Below are positions 34,056 to 42,725 of a stretch of 64,000 bases of DNA, one piece after another. A model generated the notes under the pieces. It worked only from the letters and a program-made list of their open reading frames with translations, searched no databases and was not told where the DNA came from. Where the stretch lies: contig NZ_JABBFX010000004.1 of assembly GCF_012927085.1 (NCBI RefSeq), positions 124,001 through 188,000 of the forward strand. Direction: 5' to 3'. Origin of the DNA: Ramlibacter agri. GTDB taxonomy: Bacteria; Pseudomonadota; Gammaproteobacteria; Burkholderiales; Burkholderiaceae_C. The translations under genes and the position numbers were made by a program. Each line of letters opens with the position of its first letter. The first letter of the stretch is position 1.

Positions 34056-36926
34056 ATGAGCGACCAAAGCTCCGTCTACACGGCCTTCAACGGCAATTCT
34101 TATCTTTTTGGCGGCAACGCTCCGTACGTCGAGGAGATGTACGAGAACTACCTCGCCAACCCGGGCAGCGTGCCCGACATCTGGCGTGAATACTTCGACG
34201 CCCTGCAGAACGTTCCTGCCGTCGACGGCAGCAACGCCAAGGACGTCCCCCACCTTCCCGTCGTCAACGCCTTCGCCGAGCGCGCCAAGGCCGGTGGCAC
34301 GAAGGTCGTGGTCGCCGCCGGTGGCGACCTCGAACTGGCCCGCAAGGGCACGGCCGTCCAGCAGCTGATCGCCGCCTACCGCAACGTCGGCGCCCGCTGG
34401 GCCGACCTGGACCCGCTCAAGCGCGACGTCCGCGAGAACATCCCCGAGCTGGAGCCGTCCTTCTACGGCTTCAAGGACGCCGACCAGGAAGCGGTGTTCA
34501 ACACCAGCAACACCTTCTTCGGCAAGGAGAGCATGCCGCTGCGCGAGCTGCTCAACGCGCTGCGCGAGACGTACTGCGGCACCATCGGCGCCGAGTTCAT
34601 GTACATCAGCGACCAGAACCGCAAGCGCTGGTGGCAGCAGAAGCTGGAAGCGATCCGCTCCAAGCCGAGCTTCAACGCCGAAAAGAAACGCCACATCCTC
34701 GACCGCCTGACCGCGGCCGAAGGCCTGGAGCGCTTCCTCCACACCAAGTACGTCGGCCAGAAGCGCTTCTCGCTGGAAGGCGGCGAGAGCTTCATCGCCT
34801 CGATGGACGAACTGATCCAGCGCGCCGGCGAAAAGGGCGTGCAGGAAATCGTGATCGGCATGGCGCACCGCGGCCGCCTGAACGTGCTGGTGAACACCCT
34901 GGGCAAGATGCCCAAGGACCTGTTCGCCGAGTTCGACCACAGCGCCCCCGAGGAACTGCCCGCCGGTGACGTGAAGTACCACCAGGGCTTCAGCTCCGAC
35001 GTCACCACCCCCGGCGGCCCGGTGCACCTGTCGCTGGCCTTCAACCCCTCGCACCTGGAAATCGTGAACCCGGTGGTCGAGGGGTCCGTGCGTGCGCGCA
35101 TGGACCGCCGCGCCGACGAACTGGGCAAGCAGGTGCTGCCCGTGCTGGTGCACGGCGACGCCGCCATCGCCGGCCAGGGCGTGGTGCAGGAGACGCTGGC
35201 GCTGGCCGAAACCCGTGGCTACTACACGGGCGGCACGGTGCACATCGTCATCAACAACCAGATCGGCTTCACCACTTCCGACCCGCGCGACGCCCGCTCC
35301 ACGCTGTACTGCACCGACATCGTCAAGATGATCGAGTGCCCGGTGCTGCACGTGAACGGCGACGACCCGGAAGCCGTGGTGCTCGCGACGCAGCTGGCGC
35401 TCGAGTACCGCATGGAGTTCAACAAGGATGTCGTCGTCGACATCGTGTGCTTCCGCAAGCTGGGCCACAACGAGCAGGACACCCCCGCGCTGACCCAGCC
35501 GCTGATGTACAAGAAGATCGCGGCCCACCCCGGCACGCGCCGCCTGTACGCCGACAAGCTGTCCGCGCAGGGCATGGGCGCGACGCTGGGCGACGACATG
35601 GTCAAGGCCTACCGCGCCGCCATGGACGCCGGCAAGCACACCGTCGACCCCGTGCTGTCCAACTTCAAGAGCAAGTACGCCGTCGACTGGGCGCCGTACC
35701 TGAACAAGAAGTGGACCGACAGCGCCGACACGGCCATCCCGCTGGCCGAGTGGAAGCGCCTGGCCGAGCGCATCACCACCGTGCCCGGGGACTTCGGCGT
35801 GCACCCGCTGGTGAAGAAGGTGCTGGAAGACCGCGCCACCATGGGCCGCGGCGAAGCCAACATCGACTGGGGCATGGGCGAGCACATGGCCTTCGCCTCG
35901 CTGGTCGCCTCCGGCTACCCGGTGCGCCTGTCCGGCGAAGACGTCGGCCGCGGCACCTTCGTGCACCGCCACGCCGTGCTGCACGACCAGAGCCGCGAGA
36001 AGTGGGACGTCGGCACGTACATCCCGCTGCAGCACGTCGCCGAGAACCAGGCCCCGTTCACCTGCATCGACTCCATCCTGTCGGAAGAGGCGGTGCTGGG
36101 CTTCGAATACGGCTACGCCTCGAACGACCCGCACACGCTGGTGATCTGGGAAGCGCAGTTCGGCGATTTCGCCAACGGCGCCCAGGTGGTCATCGACCAG
36201 TTCATCGCCTCCGGCGAAGTGAAGTGGGGCCGCGTCAACGGCATCACGCTGATGCTGCCGCACGGCTACGAAGGCCAGGGCCCCGAGCACAGCTCGGCCC
36301 GCCTGGAGCGCTTCATGCAACTGTCGGCCGACACCAACATGCAGGTGGTGCAGCCGACGACGGCCAGCCAGATCTTCCACGTGCTGCGCCGCCAGATGAT
36401 CCGTCCGCTGCGGAAGCCTCTGGTGATCATGACGCCGAAGTCGCTGCTGCGGAACAAGGACGCGACCTCGCCGCTGTCCGAGTTCACCAAGGGTGGCTTC
36501 CAGACGGTGATCCCGGACAACAAGGACCTGAAGGCCGACAAGGTCAAGCGCCTGGTCATGTGCTCGGGCAAGGTCTACTACGACCTGGCCAAGAAGCGCG
36601 AGGAGAAGGGCATCGACGACGTGGCGATCATCCGCGTCGAGCAGCTGTACCCCTTCCCGCACAAGGCCTTCGCCGCGGAACTGAAGAAGTACCCGAACGT
36701 GACGGACCTCGTGTGGTGCCAGGACGAGCCGCAGAACCAGGGCGCCTGGTTCTTCGTGCAGCACAACATCCACGAGAACATGGTCGAAGGCCAGAAGCTG
36801 GGCTACGCCGGCCGCGCGGCCTCCGCGTCGCCCGCCGCGGGCTACTCGCACCTGCACGTGGAGCAGCAGAAGGCGCTGGTCGATGGGGCCTTCGCCAAGC
36901 TCAAGGGCTTCGTTCTTACCAAATAA
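34056..36926 (+). CDS. sucA: 2-oxoglutarate dehydrogenase E1 component
   Basis: A 956-residue TPP enzyme of the TCA cycle that decarboxylates 2-oxoglutarate. The N-terminal segment typical of OGDH E1 (NSYLFGGNAPYVEEMYENYL) is present, along with GMAHRGRLNVLVN, the TPP-binding HGDAAIAGQGVVQE, and the C-terminal transketolase domain with SGEDVGRGTFVHRH and LPHGYEGQGPEHSSARLERF. ATG 34056 is preceded by AGAGG. The frame is open further upstream, but that sequence is not E1-like. It is the first gene of sucA-sucB-lpdA. Confidence 0.97.
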   Translation: MSDQSSVYTAFNGNSYLFGGNAPYVEEMYENYLANPGSVPDIWREYFDALQNVPAVDGSNAKDVPHLPVVNAFAERAKAGGTKVVVAAGGDLELARKGTAVQQLIAAYRNVGARWADLDPLKRDVRENIPELEPSFYGFKDADQEAVFNTSNTFFGKESMPLRELLNALRETYCGTIGAEFMYISDQNRKRWWQQKLEAIRSKPSFNAEKKRHILDRLTAAEGLERFLHTKYVGQKRFSLEGGESFIASMDELIQRAGEKGVQEIVIGMAHRGRLNVLVNTLGKMPKDLFAEFDHSAPEELPAGDVKYHQGFSSDVTTPGGPVHLSLAFNPSHLEIVNPVVEGSVRARMDRRADELGKQVLPVLVHGDAAIAGQGVVQETLALAETRGYYTGGTVHIVINNQIGFTTSDPRDARSTLYCTDIVKMIECPVLHVNGDDPEAVVLATQLALEYRMEFNKDVVVDIVCFRKLGHNEQDTPALTQPLMYKKIAAHPGTRRLYADKLSAQGMGATLGDDMVKAYRAAMDAGKHTVDPVLSNFKSKYAVDWAPYLNKKWTDSADTAIPLAEWKRLAERITTVPGDFGVHPLVKKVLEDRATMGRGEANIDWGMGEHMAFASLVASGYPVRLSGEDVGRGTFVHRHAVLHDQSREKWDVGTYIPLQHVAENQAPFTCIDSILSEEAVLGFEYGYASNDPHTLVIWEAQFGDFANGAQVVIDQFIASGEVKWGRVNGITLMLPHGYEGQGPEHSSARLERFMQLSADTNMQVVQPTTASQIFHVLRRQMIRPLRKPLVIMTPKSLLRNKDATSPLSEFTKGGFQTVIPDNKDLKADKVKRLVMCSGKVYYDLAKKREEKGIDDVAIIRVEQLYPFPHKAFAAELKKYPNVTDLVWCQDEPQNQGAWFFVQHNIHENMVEGQKLGYAGRAASASPAAGYSHLHVEQQKALVDGAFAKLKGFVLTK

Positions 36927-36929
36927 ACA

Positions 36930-37000
36930 GGTTGAGCGTTGGGCGTTCGGCGTTGGGCGTGTGCCCGGCGCTGGGCACGCTCAACCCTCAACGCTCAACC
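36930..37000. repeat. Inverted-repeat element between sucA and sucB
   Basis: The outer arms GGTTGAGCGTTG (36930-36941) and CAACGCTCAACC (36989-37000) are exact reverse complements. A second hairpin, GTGCCC-GGCGCT-GGGCAC (36961-36978), lies inside. The left half also repeats GCGTTGGGCG in direct orientation. It occupies nearly all of the 90-base intercistronic gap of an operon whose genes must be coexpressed. It looks like a dispersed repeat family, not a site made for this operon. Confidence 0.7.
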
Positions 37001-37016
37001 CAAAACGGAAAATCAA

Positions 37017-38288
<1,272 letters not shown>

Positions 38289-38298
38289 GGCGATCACC

Positions 38299-39717
38299 AT
38301 GGCAAAGCAATTTGACGTGATCGTCATCGGCGGCGGTCCCGGCGGCTACATCGCCGCCATCCGCGCGGCGCAACTGGGTTTCAACGCGGCGTGCATCGAC
38401 GAGTGGAAGAACGACAAGGGCGGCCCCGCCCTGGGCGGCACCTGCACCAACGTCGGCTGCATTCCGTCCAAGGCGCTGCTGCAGTCCTCGGAGCATTACG
38501 AGCACGCTTCCAAGCACTTCGCGGACCACGGCATCAACGTGTCCGGCCTGGGCCTGGACGTGGCGAAGATGCTGGGCCGCAAGGACAGCGTCGTGAAGCA
38601 GAACAACGACGGCATCCAGTACCTGTTCAAGAAGAACAAGGTCAGCTTCTTCCACGGCCGCGGCTCCTTCGTCAAGGCCGGCGCGGACGGCTACGAGATC
38701 AAGGCGGGTGAAGAGACCATCACCGGCAAGCACGTCATCGTCGCCACCGGCTCCAACGCCCGCGCGCTGCCCGGCGTGCCCTTCGACGAGCAGGTCGTGC
38801 TGTCCAATGACGGCGCGCTGCGCGTCGGCGCCGTGCCGAAGAAGCTTGTGCTGATCGGCTCCGGCGTGATCGGCCTGGAAATGGGCTCGGTGTGGCGCCG
38901 CCTCGGCGCGGAAGTCACCGTGCTGGAAGCGCTGCCCACCTTCCTGGGCGCCGTCGACGAGCAGATCGCCAAGGAAGCCAAGAAGGCTTTCGACAAGCAG
39001 GGCCTGAAGATCGAGCTGGGCGTGAAGGTCGGCGACATCGCCAAGACCGCTGCCGGCGTGACGGTGAACTACACCAACGCCAAGGGCGAGGCGCAGAAGA
39101 TCGAAGCCGACAAGCTGATCGTCTCGATCGGCCGCGTGCCCAACACCATCGGCCTGAACCCCGAGGCCGTGGGCCTGAAGCTCGACGAGCGTGGCGCCAT
39201 CGTGGTGGACGAAGAGTGCCGCACCAGCCTGCCCAACGTGTGGGCGGTGGGTGACGTGGTGCGCGGCCCGATGCTGGCGCACAAGGCGGAAGAAGAGGGC
39301 GTCGCGGTGGCCGAGCGCATTGCCGGCCAGCACGGGCACGTCAACTTCAACACCGTCCCCTGGGTGATCTACACCAGCCCCGAGATCGCGTGGGTGGGCC
39401 AGACCGAGCAGCAGCTCAAGGCCGCCGGCGTGCAGTACAAGGCCGGCACCTTCCCGTTCCTGGCCAACGGCCGCGCGCGCGCGCTGGGCGACACGACGGG
39501 CATGGTGAAGTTCCTGGCCGATGCCAGGACCGACGAGATCCTCGGCGTGCACATCGTCGGCCCGATGGCCAGCGAGCTGATCTCCGAGGCCGTGGTCGCG
39601 ATGGAGTTCCGCGCTTCCAGCGAGGACATCGCCCGCATCTGCCACGCGCACCCGTCGCTGTCCGAAGCGACGAAGGAAGCCGCGCTGGCGGTGGACAAGC
39701 GGACGCTGAACTTCTAA
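38299..39717 (+). CDS. lpdA: Dihydrolipoyl dehydrogenase (OGDH E3)
   Basis: A 472-residue FAD enzyme completing the 2-oxoglutarate dehydrogenase operon. It has the FAD motif [17 protein letters not shown], the redox-active disulfide in [13 protein letters not shown], the NAD motif [13 protein letters not shown], and the C-terminal His-Glu pair in [14 protein letters not shown]. It is a conventional E3 without a lipoyl domain and is clearly diverged from the lipoylated E3 at 22008. Each complex therefore appears to have its own E3. Confidence 0.96.
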   Translation: MAKQFDVIVIGGGPGGYIAAIRAAQLGFNAACIDEWKNDKGGPALGGTCTNVGCIPSKALLQSSEHYEHASKHFADHGINVSGLGLDVAKMLGRKDSVVKQNNDGIQYLFKKNKVSFFHGRGSFVKAGADGYEIKAGEETITGKHVIVATGSNARALPGVPFDEQVVLSNDGALRVGAVPKKLVLIGSGVIGLEMGSVWRRLGAEVTVLEALPTFLGAVDEQIAKEAKKAFDKQGLKIELGVKVGDIAKTAAGVTVNYTNAKGEAQKIEADKLIVSIGRVPNTIGLNPEAVGLKLDERGAIVVDEECRTSLPNVWAVGDVVRGPMLAHKAEEEGVAVAERIAGQHGHVNFNTVPWVIYTSPEIAWVGQTEQQLKAAGVQYKAGTFPFLANGRARALGDTTGMVKFLADARTDEILGVHIVGPMASELISEAVVAMEFRASSEDIARICHAHPSLSEATKEAALAVDKRTLNF

Positions 39718-39730
39718 GTCGGACTGCCGG

Positions 39731-39821
39731 ACGCAAAAAGCGCAAAAGAACGCAAAGATCGCAAAAGGATTCAATGAAAGTCTTTTTTGCGTCCTTTGCG
39801 TTCCCTTTGCGTCCTTTGCGA
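39731..39821. repeat. Intergenic inverted-repeat element, ACGCAAAGG family
   Basis: A left half of repeated CGCAAA units faces a right half of TTTGCG units. The best exact arms are GAACGCAAAG (39748-39757) and CTTTGCGTTC (39794-39803). The centre is AT-rich (ATTCAATGAAAG). It fills the lpdA-zapE gap. The pattern is related in style to the ACGCAGAAG element at 13544 but has a different unit. The T6 run at 39783-39788 after the left half could allow some termination. Confidence 0.7.
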
Positions 39822-39841
39822 CCGGAGGTTCGCCTTTTCCG

Positions 39842-40939
39842 ATGAGCGTCCGCGACGTCTACTACGACGAACTGAAGGCCAGGGGCTACGACAGCGACCC
39901 CGCGCAGCTGCGCGGCATCGAAGCGCTGGATCGCTGCGCCACGGAGTGGTCGCAGTACAAGGACCAGCGCTCCAACGCCTTCAAGAAGCTGATCAACCGG
40001 CCCTCCATCCCGCGCGGCGTGTACATGTACGGCGGGGTGGGGCGCGGCAAGAGCTTCCTGATGGACTGCTTCTTCCAGGCGGTCCCCATCGTCCGCAAGA
40101 CGCGGCTGCACTTCCACGAGTTCATGCGCGAGGTGCACCGCGAGCTCGCCGAGCTGCAGGGCACGCAGAACCCGCTGGACGTGCTGGGCGAGCGGATCGC
40201 CAGGCGCTACAAGCTGATCTGCTTCGACGAGTTCCACGTCGCCGACATCACCGACGCGATGATCCTGCACCGGCTGCTGGACGCGCTGTTCGACAACGGC
40301 GTGGGCTTCGTCACCACGTCCAACTTCCGGCCCGACGACCTCTATCCCAACGGCCTGCACCGCGACCGCATCCTTCCGGCCATCGAGCTGCTGAAGGACA
40401 AGCTGGAAGTGATCAGCGTCGACAACGGCACCGACTACCGCCGGCGCACGATGGAGCAGGTGAAGCTGTACCACACGCCGCTGGGCGCGCAGGCCGACGC
40501 CGAGATGGACGAAGCTTTCACGCGCCTGGCCGAGGCGCACGACGAGGACCCGGTGCTGCACATCGAGCACCGCGAGATCCGCGCCCGGCGCAAGGCCGGC
40601 GGCGTGGTCTGGTTCGACTTCAAGACGCTCTGCGGCGGCCCGCGCTCGCAGAACGACTACCTCGAGATCGCGACGCAGTTCCACACGGTGCTGCTCAGCG
40701 ACGTGCCGAAGATGTCGGTGCGGCTGGCTTCGGAAGCACGAAGATTTACCTGGCTGGTGGACGTTCTTTACGATCGCCGTGTCAAACTGATCCTGTCCGC
40801 GGAAGTGCCGCCGGAGGAGCTGTACACGGAAGGGCCGCTGGCCCATGAATTCCCGCGTACGGTATCCCGCCTCACGGAGATGCAGTCCGCCGAATTCCTC
40901 GCCCTCGAGCACCGCGCCGTCGACACCCGCCTCACATGA
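39842..40939 (+). CDS. zapE: Cell division ATPase ZapE (AFG1-like)
   Basis: A 365-residue P-loop ATPase of the AFG1/LACE1 family. It has Walker A GGVGRGKSFLMDCFF, Walker B LICFDEFHVADI with DAMIL following, the sensor-like TTSNFRPDDLYPNGLHRDR and a C-terminal arginine-rich segment. In E. coli ZapE interacts with FtsZ and affects division under stress. Length is normal. It is followed by a small secreted protein whose ATG overlaps its last codons by 4 bases. Confidence 0.93.
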   Translation: MSVRDVYYDELKARGYDSDPAQLRGIEALDRCATEWSQYKDQRSNAFKKLINRPSIPRGVYMYGGVGRGKSFLMDCFFQAVPIVRKTRLHFHEFMREVHRELAELQGTQNPLDVLGERIARRYKLICFDEFHVADITDAMILHRLLDALFDNGVGFVTTSNFRPDDLYPNGLHRDRILPAIELLKDKLEVISVDNGTDYRRRTMEQVKLYHTPLGAQADAEMDEAFTRLAEAHDEDPVLHIEHREIRARRKAGGVVWFDFKTLCGGPRSQNDYLEIATQFHTVLLSDVPKMSVRLASEARRFTWLVDVLYDRRVKLILSAEVPPEELYTEGPLAHEFPRTVSRLTEMQSAEFLALEHRAVDTRLT

Positions 40940-41586
40940 AAGCCCTTGCTGCCGCCTCGCTCCTGCTGCTGGCCACGCTGCCGGCCCTGGCCCAGGACCG
41001 GGACCAGGAGGCCGAGCGCGCCCGCATCAAGCACGAGCGCGACGTGGCGCAGGATCGCTTCGTCACCGAGGAAAAAGCCTGCCGCAAGCACTTTGCCGTC
41101 AACGACTGCATCAGCAAGGCCAAGCGCACCCGCGACGATGCGATGGCCGAATTGCGCCGGCAGGAAGTGGCGCTGAACGACGCGGACCGCAAGCGCCGCG
41201 AAGAGGAGCGCCAGCGCGCGTACAACGAGAAGTTCACGCCCGAAAAGCAGCAGCAGGAAGGCGACCGGCGCGCCAGGGCGCTGGAGGACAGCGCGCGCCG
41301 GCAGAAGGAGTTCGACGAGAACACGGCCAAGCGCGCCACGCAGGAGGCCGACCGCGCGGCGCATCCGCGCGCTCCGAAGGAAGCCAAGGGCGCACCGGGC
41401 CCACAGGGCACGCCGCATACCGCGAACCCGGCCACGTCCCAGGCGGACGCCGCCAAGGTTGCCGAGAACCGCGAGAAGTACGAGCAGCGCCAGCAGGAAG
41501 CGGCCGAACACCGCAAGGCGGTGGAGGAGCGCAACGCGAAGCGCGCGAAGCCGGCGGCCTCCGCGCTGCCGCCTCCGCCGAACTGA
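40936..41586 (+). CDS. Secreted, highly charged helical protein of unknown function
   Basis: A 216-residue protein I cannot assign. It has a clear signal peptide (1-20, ending ALAQ). The rest is almost entirely Arg/Lys/Glu/Gln/Ala and predicted helical or coiled coil, with a Pro-rich insert and tail. Two cysteines eight residues apart lie in ACRKHFAVNDC (Cys49 and Cys58), a motif I have seen in secreted Burkholderiales proteins, and may form a disulfide in the periplasm. It starts in 4-base overlap with zapE, suggesting coupled translation. Automatic annotation may call such proteins TolA-like because of composition alone. Confidence 0.7.
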   Translation: MKALAAASLLLLATLPALAQDRDQEAERARIKHERDVAQDRFVTEEKACRKHFAVNDCISKAKRTRDDAMAELRRQEVALNDADRKRREEERQRAYNEKFTPEKQQQEGDRRARALEDSARRQKEFDENTAKRATQEADRAAHPRAPKEAKGAPGPQGTPHTANPATSQADAAKVAENREKYEQRQQEAAEHRKAVEERNAKRAKPAASALPPPPN

Positions 41587-41590
41587 CCCG

Positions 41591-41670
41591 TCGTCATCCC
41601 GGGCTTGACCCGGGATCCGTGCCGGCGTGGCGCCGCGCCATGATGGATTGCGGGTCGAGCCCGCAATGAC
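41591..41670. repeat. Double-hairpin intergenic repeat (TCATCCCGGGCTTGACCCGGGAT type)
   Basis: Two palindromes in a row: ATCCCGGG-CTTGA-CCCGGGAT on the left and ATTGCGGG-TCGAG-CCCGCAAT on the right, joined by a GC-rich spacer containing GCGCCGCGCCATGATGG. The ends GTCAT and ATGAC are mirror images. Elements of this kind are widespread between genes in alpha- and betaproteobacteria, to my knowledge. It lies exactly between two convergent genes and could serve as a bidirectional transcription end. Confidence 0.7.
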
Positions 41671-41673
41671 AGA

Positions 41674-42438
41674 TCAGCCCAAAGGCTCCAGCTTCACGAT
41701 CACCAGCGACAGGTTGTCGCCGCCGCCGTGCGCGCGCGAGCGCGCCTTCTCGATCAGGAATTCCGTCGCTTCGCGCGGCGACAGCGACGACAGCACCGAG
41801 CCGAGTTCCTCCGCGTTGAAGTAGTGCCAGACGCCGTCGCTGCAGGCCAGCAGCGTGTCGCCGGGGCGCAGCTGGTCGATGTGGTGCAGGTCGGCGGGCG
41901 GGTCGTCTTCCGCGCCCAGGCAGCCCATGAGGATGTTGGACTGCGGGTGCACGTTGGCTTCTTCCTCCGTGAGCTCGCCGCGGTCCACCAGCGTCTGCAC
42001 GTAGCTGTGGTCCATGGTGCGCTTCACCAGGCGGTTGCTGTGGAAGTGGTAGATGCGCGAGTCGCCCGCATGCACCCAGTAGCACTCGCCGTTGGGGTTG
42101 ATGATGAAGGCCGCGATGGTGCTGTGCGGCTCCTGCTCGGAGGAGATGGCCGTCAGCTTGATGACCAGGTGCGACTCGTGCACCATCTGCTTGAGCACCG
42201 AGGGCGTGTCGTCATGGTCCGGCGAATAGCGCTCGAACAGCTGCTTGCAGGTCATCATGACCTGGTCGCTCGCCTTGCGGCCCCCGCTGCGCCCGCCCAT
42301 GCCGTCGGCCACCACGCCGAGCACGCACCCGTTGATGCGCGGATGGGTCACGAGCGCGATCTGGTCCTGCTGGTATTCCCGGTCCCCCTTGTGGATGCCG
42401 GTCGATGCGGTAAGTCGGTAGCCTTTGCTGCTGCTCAT
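41674..42438 (-). CDS. PP2C-family serine/threonine protein phosphatase
   Basis: A 254-residue cytosolic metal-dependent phosphatase. It carries the family motifs in order: REYQQD near residue 22, VVADGMGGRSGG (metal-site Asp), WVHAGDSRIYHF, LLACSDGVW and GGDNLSLVIV at the end. Such phosphatases reverse Ser/Thr kinases or act as anti-anti-sigma switches. No partner kinase or sigma-regulator gene is adjacent. It is divergent from the DUF465 gene across 53 bases. Confidence 0.9.
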   Translation of the reverse strand: MSSSKGYRLTASTGIHKGDREYQQDQIALVTHPRINGCVLGVVADGMGGRSGGRKASDQVMMTCKQLFERYSPDHDDTPSVLKQMVHESHLVIKLTAISSEQEPHSTIAAFIINPNGECYWVHAGDSRIYHFHSNRLVKRTMDHSYVQTLVDRGELTEEEANVHPQSNILMGCLGAEDDPPADLHHIDQLRPGDTLLACSDGVWHYFNAEELGSVLSSLSPREATEFLIEKARSRAHGGGDNLSLVIVKLEPLG

Positions 42439-42491
42439 GGGGCTGGCGGACAGGTCCGCTCGATTATTGCTTTCGAAAGACGTATTATCGA

Positions 42492-42725
42492 ATGATCCCG
42501 CCGCGGCGCCCGCCTGTTACCTTGGATACCAACCTGCACTCCCCCGAGCGGCGCCTCATCGAGCTTCGCATGGAACATGCCGACCTCGATGCCCTCATCG
42601 ACCGCGCCAGCGAGCAGCTTCCGCTCGACGAACTGATGCTGCGCCGCCTCAAGAAGCGCCGCCTGGCCCTGCGCGACGAGATCGCCCGCCTCGAACTGGT
42701 GCTCGATCCCAAAGAACCCGCGTGA
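42492..42725 (+). CDS. Small DUF465/YdcH-family protein
   Basis: A 77-residue charged helical protein. The segment ERRLIELRMEHADLDALIDR and the KKRRLALRDEIARLE region fit the YdcH family, short helical hairpins of unknown function. Its TGA overlaps the ATG of the helicase gene (TGATG), so the two are cotranslated. It is conserved in this position in related bacteria as far as I recall, which argues it is a real gene in spite of its size. Confidence 0.75.
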   Translation: MIPPRRPPVTLDTNLHSPERRLIELRMEHADLDALIDRASEQLPLDELMLRRLKKRRLALRDEIARLELVLDPKEPA

